From assembly GCA_022478985.1 (NCBI GenBank), contig JAKSZP010014462.1, positions 124,001 through 188,000 on the forward strand: a stretch of DNA of 64,000 bases, written 5' to 3'. Source of the DNA: Massospora cicadina. Its lineage: Eukaryota > Entomophthoromycota > Entomophthoromycetes > Entomophthorales > Entomophthoraceae. The notes beneath the pieces are model-generated. The model worked only from the letters and a program-made list of their open reading frames with translations. It was not told the origin of the DNA and did no database searches. A program made the translations under genes and the position numbers. Of this stretch, positions 36,828 through 48,490 are shown piece by piece. The stretch's first letter is position 1. The number at the start of each line of letters is the position of its first letter.

Positions 36828-37383
36828 TGTAGCATGATTGGGAAAAAAACCCCACTTTGGACAAATAATGGGCATAAGCCAGTGGATGTAGTTGCAATCT
36901 GCTGTCCACTGGAGGAGTTACCAACATTGCGCAAAGAACAATTAGTTGGAATAAATTTTCTCACAAAAGAATTTGATACCAATCTGGCCAGGCAGGTCAA
37001 ATCCAAACCTAGATCAGTAAAAATTTAGGGTGTTGATCCACTGTAGCCAAATTGCAAAGTTATCTCCAAAAGAAATGCATCCAATTTGTGTTTCCTATAA
37101 AGTGAGTTTATAAGGCAGTTGACACTGACAAGCTCCGGTGTTGCTCCATTTTTTGTTCTTTAATTGGATAAAAAATTTAAAAATCCAGTTTTATTTGTAA
37201 GTTTAATAAATCTATTGGAAATCTATTAGCTATTATTTCCAAATTTTGGAATTCCTGCCTAGTGCCCAAGGTTGCCCTGTTTTTGCTGCATCCAACAATA
37301 TGGATGGCTGCACTAGAGGTATTATGGCTGGTGCTCTGGGTGGTAACTCATCTTGAGTGCCCGCAGTCTTACTAACATTATCA
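36828..37383 (+). repeat. 3' LTR of Z
   Basis: Starts TGTAGCATGATTGGG directly after a purine tract GTCTGGGGGAG (36809-36820) and ends ...ATTATCA, matching the 5' copy. This LTR-plus-polypurine arrangement fixes the plus orientation. Confidence 0.68.
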
Positions 37384-40300
37384 GCATACTCCATGGTAAT
37401 TAAAGTTCTTTAGCATAAGATTTTTACCCAAGTATGATAAAAAACTTATGAGTTAGCAAAAGAGTACATTATACATATATTGACTATTTACCATCTCATA
37501 CTAACTTAAGGTAAAAGTACTTAGTGTAGAAAGATGTGTACATTTAACTCCTGAGGAAAAAAGTATAGAGTAGATATCAGTACTGATCATGTGGTATGGA
37601 TAGACCTATAAGGTAGTTTGTCTAGTTAGATGATTCCCAATACCATCTTGGTGGGGTTAAGAAGTCATTATATGACTAAGATAAGTTATTGTGATTAAAG
37701 TTTACTAAAGTTAGCCCACCAGGTATAGTTACCAATATTTTTTGTGTAAGTATTTGATAATGTTTTACAATTTTCTTAAGGCAATAAACCTATCACTTTT
37801 GTTGTTTTATACCACAATTAAATCAAATTTTGTTCATAGAAAATGGTATAAAGCATTTCTTGTATCTTATGATAAATTATCAAGTTAGGCCTAAATAGAA
37901 ATCAACTGCTAAATAGTGATAATTATTTAGTGCCTAATAATATAGTTTATAAAAAGTGATGACTTTTATATGCAGAACTTTTATTTGTAACAGTTATAAA
38001 ATACTTTAGAGAGAATATTAATTTTGAGGTGCCAATGTTGTAGATATTTTTATAAATAAAGTAAAGGGTAAATCTTAATTAGTACCAATAGTATTACTTT
38101 ATCTAATGATTAGTAAAAAACCAGAATTAGAAGACTAGCAGTAACAGTACTAGTTTAAATAGCAGATCTAGCATATAACTATGTTATTGTACATAAAGTC
38201 TGACATACTCAGTAACCAAATGATATCCATGTACATAGAATGTTTTTTATAGATGAGAAAAAACTAGAAGGCTACCATATGACATCTGATTATATGAACT
38301 TTGTCAGCTAAAAAGTTAGGTATAGCATATTGTTTTATAGAGTAAAATATTTAGTACAATTAATCCTTACTTTCCTATCAAATGTTAAATAAACTTAACT
38401 TTCACTACCATCTGTGTGTATGACAAAATATAAGATTTATATAGTTGAAATAGTATCTCTACTGATCACTTAATCACTGTAATAGCTTTGGTATAGAAGT
38501 ATAAAAGTTTTAATATAATTTAAACTAAGCCTAAATGGACCTTTCAGGCTATCTATAAAAATTAAAATGAACTATTAGACTATGTAAAAGTTAGCTGAAA
38601 CTTCTATTTAAATCACATAGGTAGCTTTATACTATGTAACTTGGACTGTAAGGTGTTTATCAGAGCTAAATATCACAGTTATATCTTCAAAAATGAAATA
38701 CCACCTGTATATATAAATTGGTAACTTTTATCGCACTTTACAAAATTATAAGATTGAATTAGAGCTTCTATAACATTAATTTGGTCTAAGACAATTTGGA
38801 ACAGAGATTCTAATAGACTCTTGTTTTTAGCATAACTATCAACATCAACAGATGAGTAATATAACTTATTGGCTTTAAACTGAGCATGAGGTTTTATAAT
38901 TCAAGGAGGTAACAAGTAAGAGCAAATTAGAATAAAGGAACTTTGAGGGTAATTTTGAGTTATGATAGTAATCTAAAGTATACATTTTTGAGGTCTCAAC
39001 TGATATACAGAATCAGTCACAAAGTGAAAACAACTTTGTAATAATCATTTTTAAAAAGGACACTAGATTGATTTGGAAAACCCAGCCTGATACCAATGCC
39101 TTAATAATAGTAGTTATAAATAAAATCAGAACCTTATGAACACCTTTATCTAGGTCTATAACTAATATTGAGACAAATATGATGTGCAGATAAGCTATTT
39201 TGACAAATTACTTATCATTATGTACCTCCATGCTAAGGTAAAATCAGCTGGAGATTTCTCATATAATAGGTTATCTATAGACACTCACACTTTTATGGTA
39301 TATCAAGCTGAGCAACTTCATATTGATCTATAGTATACACTAAAAATTTAATCTGGTTATAACATAACTTTGTGCACTGATATAGTTATGGTTACCATGA
39401 AAAACTAATACAGTTAAAAGTTTAAACTAAACAAACCCTATTTTTTACAAACCTCATATTGAATAAAAATAGATTTTTAACCCTAAGCTATCAAAATCAA
39501 AAGTTATCATACCATGTTTTATAACAGATCAGATTAACTTTTTTTCATCCCATTCATTTAGAATTAGGGTTGTATACAACTTATCAGATTACTCTACGCT
39601 AGTCAGCCTACATAGGCAAAAGGAATACAAAACAAAATTGATATTCCTGATAACCAGATTTAGACTTACCCAAACTTTGTAGATGTTGCTTCCCAGTCTG
39701 ATAGTTTGACCCTAGGTAACATCACTTCCAAAATTGTTTACTGCTTTAAATAGATAGCAAACCCACTTCTAGTATGCCAAATTTTCTGCCAAATTGCTAA
39801 AGCACAATGTTACTAAAAAAACTTAAATTAAAATCACATGATGATTAACAATATAATTACTAACGCTGGGCATATATGCTTTTATCTCTCTAGCTTAATG
39901 AAGGGAGTTGCTTATAGCCACCCATCTATTTATAAAGATTTTCATGCATGCATAGATGTTATTTTATAGCCTGCTTAGAAACAAATGTGCCTGGTTAGTT
40001 TAACAGGTAGGATACATCAAGTAATCATTAACCTTTCTCCTCAGGCACCCTAAGCAGATGTTTAACCTTATACCTCTTGCAAAACGCTTGTTATAAAAAT
40101 TATACCTTTAACTTTAGCTATAAGGTGGCATATAGATGTTTTTAGATTACTGTACATTTCTTTTCTGCGGGCAACTTACTATGCCATCTACCTATAACTT
40201 TTTGAGCTTACTTTTTAGGGATGCAATGGCACCCACATGCTGGAACTCTTTTCCCCCTTACTTTGTTAACTATGATTTATAGAGTTCTTGGGTTACACAA

Positions 40301-40779
40301 CAAGTTAATTCTGTGTATTTGGCTAGCAAAGTCTTAAAATCATCAAATCAACTGCCTTTAAAATGTATAGTATGCTGTTATTTATAGTAGATTTTAGTTT
40401 ATGTTATCAGATTGAAAAATGACTGCTTCTAACTATCAGATTCAGGTGGTTGATCCAAAAATAAACCCTTTGACAACCAATAGATTGGGCCAATTATCCT
40501 CCCAATGCTTGAGCTAATACTCTAATTCTTAACTTAAAGCCTATTATACCTACAAAGCTTGGGCCAATTAAATCAATATCAATTCAATCTGATTATTATA
40601 TTGAAAGCTCAGGCCAAATACACTCATACATTTGGGCTGATCATTGCTGCCCCAAAACTTGGTAATTAGTCCCAACTAATCAGGACTGAGATCAAATATT
40701 CAGCATAAATAATTGTTTGGGATTGACTCAAAATATAATATCTATAAATCCTATGGACAAATAAACAAAAAATAGAATT
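37384..40779. other. AT-rich stretch without recognisable genes
   Basis: 3.4 kb with no frame of 60 codons on either strand and no LTR or coding motif that I can place. About 40440-40700 has repeated TTGGGCCAAT / CTCAGGCCAAAT / TTTGGGCTGATC phrases, hinting at an old repeat. Confidence 0.5.
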
Positions 40780-41105
40780 CTTGTCCCACCCTATGGCAAA
40801 TTTTATATGTTGATCCTAGTAATTGGTACAATAGCACTTGCACATGGATTACCCAAATGGGAGTACCTAGTGCTATCAAGAGAGCTAGTTGATATCCTGA
40901 TTAGGGAGTCATTTTCATCAGCTGTATGATAAATACACAAATTGAGCTGGTCCTAAGAATAATTTCCCACCTATGGCAGATTTTATATATCAGTCCACAC
41001 AATCAGCACAATAGCATTTGTACATAGACCACCCAAAAGGGAGTACCTAGTGCTATCAAGAGAGGCCTGCCAGCATCCCAATTAGGGGTGTATCATTTAT
41101 TTCAA
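40780..41105 (+). repeat. Diverged tandem duplication, period about 183 bp
   Basis: CCCACCCTATGGCAAATTTT...GGGAGTACCTAGTGCTATCAAGAGAG...TTAGGG at about 40784-40906 recurs as CCCACCTATGGCAGATTTT...GGGAGTACCTAGTGCTATCAAGAGAG...TTAGGG at about 40968-41088. The 26-base core is identical in both copies; the rest is diverged. Flanked by AT-rich DNA; function unknown. Confidence 0.7.
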
Positions 41106-42567
41106 TCAATACAAAAATTCTAAAGAAGATGTATTTTATTGGCAGTATGATGAAACTCAAATCAAGAGAATCCTATGATAATTTTTCATGTTATTACAAT
41201 TTTTGTCCCTGAAATTCTCCTAATTTTGAGAGTATTTTGCCACCAATAAACCTAGCAATAGGTTTTAGTCATATCAGCTCAAGGGCCAAACTGAGGTAAA
41301 AAATAATCTGTTGAGATTGCATGCTCGAATGTGGTCAGGAGATACCCTAGAGATATAAATACAGGTGCCTGGCCTAATAAATAATTATCAAATAAATTTA
41401 AAATAAAGATATATTTTATTCTATCTCTTATCTAGATTTTATCTGGATCACTTTTATAGAGTGTCAACAAGCTAGAATCACAGAATCCACATAATATAAC
41501 TTTGCCTGCCTCGGTTGAAGTTCCCAATTATGAAGGGAAAATTGAGCCCAATATCAACCAGAAGAGTCAGGGTTATTTGAACATGCCAAGTGAGTTTTCA
41601 AATGGTCTAAATACCGTAAGCCACAGGCAAAATTGAGGATCATTTGGCCAAACTTCAGCCCGATTAAGTGTGCAGGATCTTAATTATCAAGCGAGTGATC
41701 TTTGGAATTTAACACTAACCTTACACTTTTAGGGTATTACTGTACGTTCTTGACTTATTTCCACACTTACTCATGCACCTTCTCCCTGAATTTTCCCTGA
41801 ATTTGCCTTTATTGTTTTGAAGCTAAGCTTCTTTCTAGAGCTTATTGAGACCCCAGCTTTGATCTTTTTATTTAAAGCGCTGTTATCATTCATTCTTTAG
41901 GGTCAAAACTCCATATTTTTAATAGAGTGTTTACCTTTAAGTACTCCAACTTGATGTTAATCAAACTCGATCTCATATATAAAATCATCAAAGTAAAGCT
42001 TGAAAATAACATAATTCAAACCAATTTAAACTACTCCTAGATGCTTGAACTTAAACTAGATAAACCACTGTGATGGTACTATTCCATTGCCCCGTATCGC
42101 TGGTCATTAAATCTTATAACCTCAAACGAAGTCTCAAAGTTCGATCTAAAGGTATAAATTGTGAGTAAACCATTTTGATCTAGCATACCGGTGAAGTTTT
42201 AGTAAACGGCTAAAGTTGGTGTTTTACCGCGTTTAACTAACCCCGTTTACAAACTAGCATCAGCTTACGTAAATCATCGTAAAGAGAGGTGAACATTTAT
42301 ATGATCTTGGCTAAAAAAGCTAGCTCGCTTTGGTGATGTTATAGTAAGGCTTTAAAAGGGATGATTGGCTAGACCAATTATCCAAAGGGTTGCTCAGCGT
42401 ACGAAAACATCTGGTAAACCGGTTCACAGACTATAAACTGATAAGGAGGCTTTATAGGGCGATACTTGTAAAACAACGCCCTACATAAAAACTATTCGCA
42501 TAATACTTAACGGAGTAACGACGGGTCCAAATTACCCTCGGCTTAGAGGATATCCAAGGACCACAAC
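41106..42567. other. Intergenic DNA downstream of CDC20
   Basis: 41106-42060 is AT-rich. From about 42060 towards the gene CpG dinucleotides become frequent (for example ATACCGGTG, TACCGCG), suggesting unique host sequence and the CDC20 3' flank. No ORF or RNA gene recognised. Confidence 0.45.
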
Positions 42568-44458
42568 TCAGCGCAGGCTAGGCAAGTTACGAAGGGAGAC
42601 AGAGTTAAAAGGCCCGGAACCCCGGGTGGCGGTAGGGTTGGGCTTAGCCTTGGAGGGCTTGGCTGGGTCGGAGAAGGGCAGCCAAAACTTGAGATTGTTA
42701 TCGGGCGATACAGTACAAAAAGTCATCCCATCGGGGGATAGGACGGCTTGTAGAATACGATCGGAGTGGGCGGGCACCTCGGCAACGGGAGCAAGCTGCT
42801 CCGTCCAGATGCTAAAGGAATTGTCCGGCTTCCCGTGGGTGGCCAGGAGCTCGCGGTAGTGAGGGGCCCACGTCAGCGATGTCACCACCGAGCTGGCCTG
42901 GGCGGAAAAGATGCGCTGGCTCAACGACGCGTTCCAGGTATGGATCCGTTTATCGCCGCGAGCCCCACCGGAGGCAAGGACGCTCGGGTTCCAAGGGCAC
43001 CACGCAAGGGCCTGGCGATCAGATTCAAACCGTGGAACCTTACCTTGACGGGACCCCCATGTCTATACTTTAATGTCTCATCCAGCGACCTGACATCAAA
43101 TACCTTGATAAAGCCGTCATTGCCGCCCGAGGCAAGGCGCGTACCATCGACACTAAATTGGACGTTGCATAAGGTCGCGGTGTGGGCATCCTTTTCGTTA
43201 ATAAGATGCCTAGGGTCGCGGAGGTCGTGGGTAGAGACCCGGCCCGATTTGCTACCGGTTGCAAACAAAGTCGATGACCATGCCGTGGCAGGGATGGGCG
43301 AGGGATGAGCGAACTTAAGGGTGCGAACCACCTCATTCTTGGTAGGGTCCCAGATCTGGCACTCCCCACTTTCAAGGCCAACTGCAATGAGGGTACCATC
43401 CAGACTCCACGAGATTGAGTGGACTTTGACCTCAAAAGGATCCCCCAAAGAACTAATGGCGCCCGTGGTGGCGTTCCATATGTAAATTAAGCTGTCGGGG
43501 GTGAGTTGATCTTTGAGACCGATCGCGACGCAGTTTGCGCTCGACCACGCCAGCAGGTTGGTGTAGAAGTCATCCTCAAACCCCGGCGCATCCAACGTCC
43601 GGTCCGGCTGCGTCGGCACCTCGCGGCAGGTTGTAACCACATCGCTCTCAACGCACGCCCCCACCCGGCGCTCAGCCCGGGCTCGCAGGCTCAAAACCGG
43701 CGCGGAGAAGGTGAGGACTCTATCGGGGAGGGTGAACCCAGCTGCGCGGGCACAATCCTCCCGATACCGCCGCACCGCAGGGTCCCGTTGGAGCGCAATA
43801 TCTCGCTCGCTCTGTCCTACAAGCACCTGTGACCCTTCCATGCTCATTATGGCCCGGTTGGGAATAAACCGATCCATATAGGGGCCTGCGGGCTAACCAT
43901 AAGCTTAGCTATAAATGGGCTTACATTGAAGGTTGTGGGCTCGGGTGCACATATCGAACCACTTTGCGGCTTGGGCCAACTCATACAGATGTTGCTTCTC
44001 CTATATCTATGGCGCCGAGCTGATAAAGCTGAGCCAGGCCTAGGACGGATCGGAACCTTTTCAAGCTCTGAAGAAGTTTCGGCTTTTGACGCTCTTTTAG
44101 GGGGCGTTTTGGTGAGTTTGGTCTTCGTGGGTGAGGTCAGAATCGAACTCAAGCCACTATCGGCACACGGGAGGATAGAGCAAGGTGCCCCCTCGGACCC
44201 ATGGCATTCGGGTTCGGGCTTCCGTTTGGGACATGGCGAGTTTCGCGGGGTCAATTGGGATCTAATGGGGGTCCGTAGGGGCGAACAAAAGCTGGCATCC
44301 GGCGGAACCGCGGTTGAGGCGCTTGCGGCCACCAACTTGGAGCTTAACGCGTTCTCGCCATCAGCCTCGGGCCGTTTAATAAGCTTGGCCTTGAGGGGGG
44401 TGTTTGATCGTATAATGCGTAAAGGGCTGGCCTCCAGGATCGAGCCCCTTTCAGCCAT
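42568..44458 (-). CDS. CDC20: APC/C activator Cdc20 (WD40 protein), three exons
   Basis: Activates the anaphase-promoting complex and recruits its substrates in mitosis. Exons: 44458-43925, 43892-43044, 43011-42568 (stop included); 178+283+147 = 608 codons, close to fungal Cdc20 lengths. The start ATG sits in GCCATGG with an in-frame TAG 12 bases upstream. The N-terminus has several S/T-P sites (SPLRTP, TPRN, SPTK, TPPK). The C-box DRFIPNR is at residues 185-191. PTQPDRTLDAPGFEDDFY (about 272-290), diagnostic for fungal Cdc20, opens the WD40 propeller, which includes residues such as HTATLCNVQFSVDG, ALAWCPWNPSVLASGG and TSLTWAPHYRELLATHG. The protein ends LR, like the IR tail of the family. 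CpG-rich and undamaged. The exon 1-2 junction has an alternative (see intron 1); the rest is firm. Confidence 0.93.
43012..43043 (-). other. CDC20: CDC20 intron 2, 32 nt
   Basis: GTAAGG...CGCCAG, phase 0, with a CTGAT branch-point-like motif 7 bases before the end. Without removal the frame leaves the WD40 domain and stops at 42921; with removal it reads VK|ALAWCPWNPSVLASGG, a highly conserved Cdc20 blade. No other GT-AG pair in the interval restores this. Confidence 0.92.
43893..43924 (-). other. CDC20: CDC20 intron 1, 32 nt
   Basis: GTAAGC...GGTTAG, phase 0. Removing it joins exon 1 to PAGPYMDRFIPNR in frame. Alternative: donor GTATGA at 43986 with acceptor at 43886 (101 nt, phase 1), which also preserves PYMDRFIPNR. 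I prefer the 32-nt form because intron 2 has exactly that length and GTAAGN donor. Confidence 0.65.
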
Positions 44459-45056
44459 GGCGTGAATCTACGCTAGAGTTTATAAACTGGAGTCCAACCG
44501 TTATACCAATGGGATCTAATAAACCTTAGCTAAAGAAAAGGATGGAGGAGCCGCCATAAACATTTGGGGAAGCGAATAAAAATGTAGGCTAGGTTAAATG
44601 GTAGATCCCTAAAAGCAAAGGATAGAATCTAACCCCATAATCACCATTATTTGCAGTTAAATGTAAAGCCCTAGAATAAAAACTGGACCTGACCAAAACT
44701 TGTAAGGATCGATTCAAAGCTAAAATCTGGGGTAAAAATAAAACTAAAGCTAAACGTATAGAGTAAACCAATAACAAGATGGCAAGCCAAGTCAAATGGA
44801 TGGCGGTGCGAAGCTAGGTGCTGCCAGAAAACAGTAAAGCCTTCAATCTAAATTCAAACCACCCCCAAAATTTGGGTATAAAAGAAACCTAAGGTTTGTA
44901 TGCCAAAGAAGCAAATAACAATGACTGGGGCATGATACTATTATGAAACGTCATTTATAGCGGTAACTGAAACCTTTAGAATTAGAATAACTTTTAGGGC
45001 CTGTATCCATCAAAATAGTCGTGCTGATTTTCCCTAAGGGGATGAAAGGGTAACAG
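44459..45056. other. CDC20 upstream region
   Basis: About 600 bp without a supportable gene; composition intermediate between the gene and the AT-rich flanks. It should hold the CDC20 promoter on the minus strand, but no defined element is recognisable. Confidence 0.35.
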
Positions 45057-46620
45057 TCACCAAAAATATTCAAGTTGGTCTTTATTTATAGCAGAAAACG
45101 CCAACACTTCATAAATATCTTCTCCAGGCATAAGAATGCCTACAGGGTATGCTTCTGCATCATAGAATGAAGAGGGATAGTTGGTCACTCTTACTACTGA
45201 GGTCACATATCCCGCCATATATTCAACTATTGCACAAACATTTTTATATTTAAGTAAATAATTCTCCACCTCCTATGTTCTTCAAATCATGGTTGTGGTC
45301 AAGAGTGGGTTCTCTGGGGTGATTTGGTATACTGAAACGGGTTCTGTATCTGAGCCATAAGAGAAGATATATGGCTCAGTTTTATATAAGGAATCAGCGT
45401 TATAAAATGCGTTTTGGGCTGAAAACAACACAAAACCTATTTTGGCAATTATTTGGGTACCGTTATCTAAGGCTATCACAATAAGCCCTTCATTGATGAT
45501 CCTGCTTGCACCATACAAATGCAGCGCTGAGGAAAAAACATTTTTATTGTGTCATTTTTTTTTTAATTTAGTGGAAAGTTAGGAAATCATGACTCATAGA
45601 TTGCAAAGCATCTGTATCCACCAGGTATGAGCAAATAGGATGGGTACTTTCCAGTCAAAGGTAGCTAGAATAATTCTGAGATTCTCCAACCATTAGCAAA
45701 ATATGAAAACGGTAATGAGCCCCACCGTGGCCATGACCAACAGCGGCACACCCCATTTGCACTTTGTGAAAGTACCACAAAGAAAATATTCGTGAACATA
45801 AAATAAAGTGGTTGATCATCTAATGTCAAGATATTGTCTATAAACTCTGCAGTTGCTAGAAAAATGGTGCGCGGCGCACAGCCACAAAGCCAAGAAACTC
45901 CTCATAATGGTTATAGTAAAAAGGGCACCCAAAGGGCGCCAGAGCCAAAGTAACCCTGTGCAAGGGAGTATAGTGTGGCGTAGAGTAGTTGGAAGTTGAA
46001 AAACAGGAACACTTGGGTGGGCCCCACAGGGGAATCCATACTAATATGATATCAGTGCTGGAAGGTTTGGTGCCTCAGTTTGGAGGGAAATATGGGGGCC
46101 CAACGGTGCGCTTGACCTTGGAGATATTTTAAACAAGATAGGAAAGCCAACGTTGTTTAAGACCTCATTGAGGAGGTCCACACATAGGTTTTCAATATTT
46201 ACCATAAATTAAAAAACTGTAAACTAATGGGGGATTTACTAAAGGGAAAATAAACAACAATAAAGGTTGGTCTTGAGAAAACTTATTTAAGCTAATTTGG
46301 GGAGTCATCAATCAATTGAAGTGGTGCTAAGCACAGGTGTACCAATAAACGCACGCTTCTATTGGGCAGGGTACTGTAACTAGTGATTGACTGAACTTGA
46401 TTTCAATCGAAGACAAAGCTGACCCAAGCTGGAAATTTTGAAAATAAAACAAATTAATAAAACCCTGTTCGCCAATCAACCAAACCAAACTGTCGTGATT
46501 AAGAAGGTAAGATGTACATTCTAACACCACTGCCATAACCCAGGGATGAGCATTTTGCACTTCCCCTGGAATAACCTTGGCATATCTGGCCTTCACCCAG
46601 AGTTGGTCCACGGTGTGCTT
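45057..46620 (-). pseudogene. Unidentified minus-strand coding-like region upstream of CDC20
   Basis: Coding-like minus-strand segments follow each other in changing frames: 46611-46330 (MDQLWVKARYAKVIPGEV...), 46205 to about 45690 (FQLPTTL and, in another frame, EFIDNILTLDDQPLYF), and 45535-45060. The last reads SALHLYGASRIINEGL...PYIFSYGSDTEP and, after TGA and TAG in the same frame, NYLLKYKNVCAIVEY...YEVLAF. A good acceptor-like TTTTTTCCTCAG lies at about 45545-45534. It may be a multi-exon gene or a decayed gene/element; no family is recognised. It stops where the plus-strand Gypsy fragment begins. Confidence 0.35.
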
Positions 46621-46639
46621 GAGGTCAGGAAGGTCACGA

Positions 46640-48490
46640 AGTTTGACCTTTCTTGGACTCCTGACGTCCAGCCTTGTCTAGGCAGTTGGTTCCTTTAATA
46701 AATTCATGTGAACATGACATCTGTAGCCTCTTCTGAGCCTCCAGTTGAGGTTACTTCTCCTGACATAGTCCTATAACCTCCTGCCACTGATGGCTCTCTC
46801 CTTGATGCTGTTTTAGAATCCCAGTCATAAGATTGGGAAATGTCTAGACCTCCTTATAAAGACTAATCCTATTAAGACCATTATGAATGATTTTCACAAA
46901 AGTATATAGTAACCTATTTTTGTGACAAGATATGGGTTCCTTCTTCCCTAAGTTCTCATAGCATAAAAGAACACTGTGTTTCCTCCATTATGGGGCACCT
47001 GTCAGGTTAAACTGCAATAACATTATAATTAAGATTATGAAAAGAATGTACTGACAAAGGAGGTTGCCACCTAAATTGAATAATGATTGATCTGCTCTCA
47101 GTCCAAAGCTTATAGGAAAAGCCGGAATGGCCTTTTCCACCAACTCCAACAAGCGACAGGACTATATACATCACTTTCAGTGGGTTTATTGTAAGTTTAC
47201 CAATTTTCTGTGAGGTTGACGTGGGTATGGTGGTTGTAGACCACTTCACAAAGTATGGAATCTTTATTCGATGTTTGGCAACAACTATGTCTGAGGACAT
47301 GGCAAGGTTGTTTGTGGGGAATGTCTTTGCTCTGTTTGGGGTTCTACATGTGATAGTCAGCGACTGATGACTTCAATTTAACTCTTGAAAATTTGGGAGG
47401 CTTTGTGTGGCATGCTAAAAATAGATACATGTAGATCATCACATTATCACCCTCAATCAGATGAACAAATGGAATATACCAACAAATCCCTGGAGCAGTA
47501 TCTTTAATGCTATGTACCTCCTTCCAAGATAAAAGGGAAGCTGATCTTCCTTTGTCCCAATTCTCATACAATAATTCTCTCCATTTCTCAACGGGGGTGT
47601 TCCCCATGTATGCTAACCTGGGGTATAACCCTGCCTTTACTATTGTTTCAATGCATAGCAACATCCCAGTAGCAGATAGCAATTGTTATGCATATCTGAA
47701 AGGTCAATCAACAGTTACATAAAAAGTTGACTAAACCAACAAAGGATGCCAAAAAATATATGGACAAAAATGGCAAGGGGCTCCTAGATATTAGGTAGAT
47801 GACTTGGTAATGGTGAGCATCAAGAATATGTACCTTAATATCATAGTGATATTGGCATTCAAAAGAGCAGGGCCTTTTTCTATTACTTAAGTCCTGAACA
47901 ATGAAGATTTTCACTTTGCAGCTGCCCTGAACTGGAAGATTCATGCCTCCTTCCATGCTTCCTCACTCTGCCCCTTTAAGGGCAAGAAACTGGTGGAGGT
48001 GGATCCCATCCTGGTGGAAGGGGCCCATGGAATTCAAGTAAAATATTCTAGCTGCCCACCGGGTTAAACGTGAAGTGCATTACCCGGTGTTGTGGAAGGG
48101 ATACCTTTTTTATGAAAACAACTGGGTCCTCACCAAGTATTGTACAAATTGTTGGGAATTTCTGGCGGAATTCCACAAGGAAACCCCAAACGCCCATAAG
48201 CTATCTCATCAAAGACTGCTGCTCTTACCGCCATTAAACCCCCACCCCTCACAAAAACTACGCCCTGTATAAAGCATTGGAAGGGGTGTGAGCCCTATCT
48301 GTCAAGAAAAGGGTATTGTAAGCCCTCAGGTGCCAGCTATCAAGCAAGATAGGGTTTTTCATCATAAAGGACAAAGAAGGGTTCCAAATTCAAGGCTTTC
48401 TAATTACTCATTTAACGATCTAGGGCATACCCTGGATGAGATATGGGTGGCGACATCACACCCTGTTTAGTTTCCTCACCCCAAGGTTCC
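46640..48490 (+). mobile_element. Decayed chromodomain Gypsy fragment (integrase to chromodomain)
   Basis: Integrase pieces at about 47040-47700: WVVVDHFTKYG-like core at 47225-47260 (plus strand GTTGTAGACCACTTCACAAAGTATGG), the HHPQTDEQ-like site near 47445-47470, then QFSYNNSLHFSTGVFPMYANLGYNPAF (47556-47640), typical of chromovirus integrase ends. The chromodomain at 48075-48225 reads YPVLWKGYLFYENNWV...EFLAEFHKETPNA, a good match to the canonical domain end. No RT or RNase H lies between 46640 and 47000, so the element is internally deleted. LTRs are not identified. Confidence 0.72.

Larger units (their letters stand above)
32351..37383 (+). mobile_element. Element Z: decayed chromodomain Ty3/Gypsy retrotransposon
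   Basis: Direct LTRs (32351-32911; 36828-37383) of 561 and 556 bp enclose a pol of a second Gypsy lineage and a chromodomain-like end. The lineage differs from E1/E2/U: its RT reads in the style VPIVFF-QKD and FKFHVMPFRPKNVPATF, as in fungal chromoviruses. The coding region is heavily damaged, and the target duplication is no longer recognisable. Confidence 0.75.

Noticed and set aside
42766..43308. 180-codon plus-strand ORF opposite CDC20
   Set aside because: It is antisense to conserved WD40 codons and is open only because of the GC-rich codon use of CDC20; no family similarity.
43926..44465. 179-codon plus-strand ORF opposite CDC20 exon 1
   Set aside because: Antisense shadow of exon 1; the minus strand carries CDK-site-rich sequence joined to the C-box.
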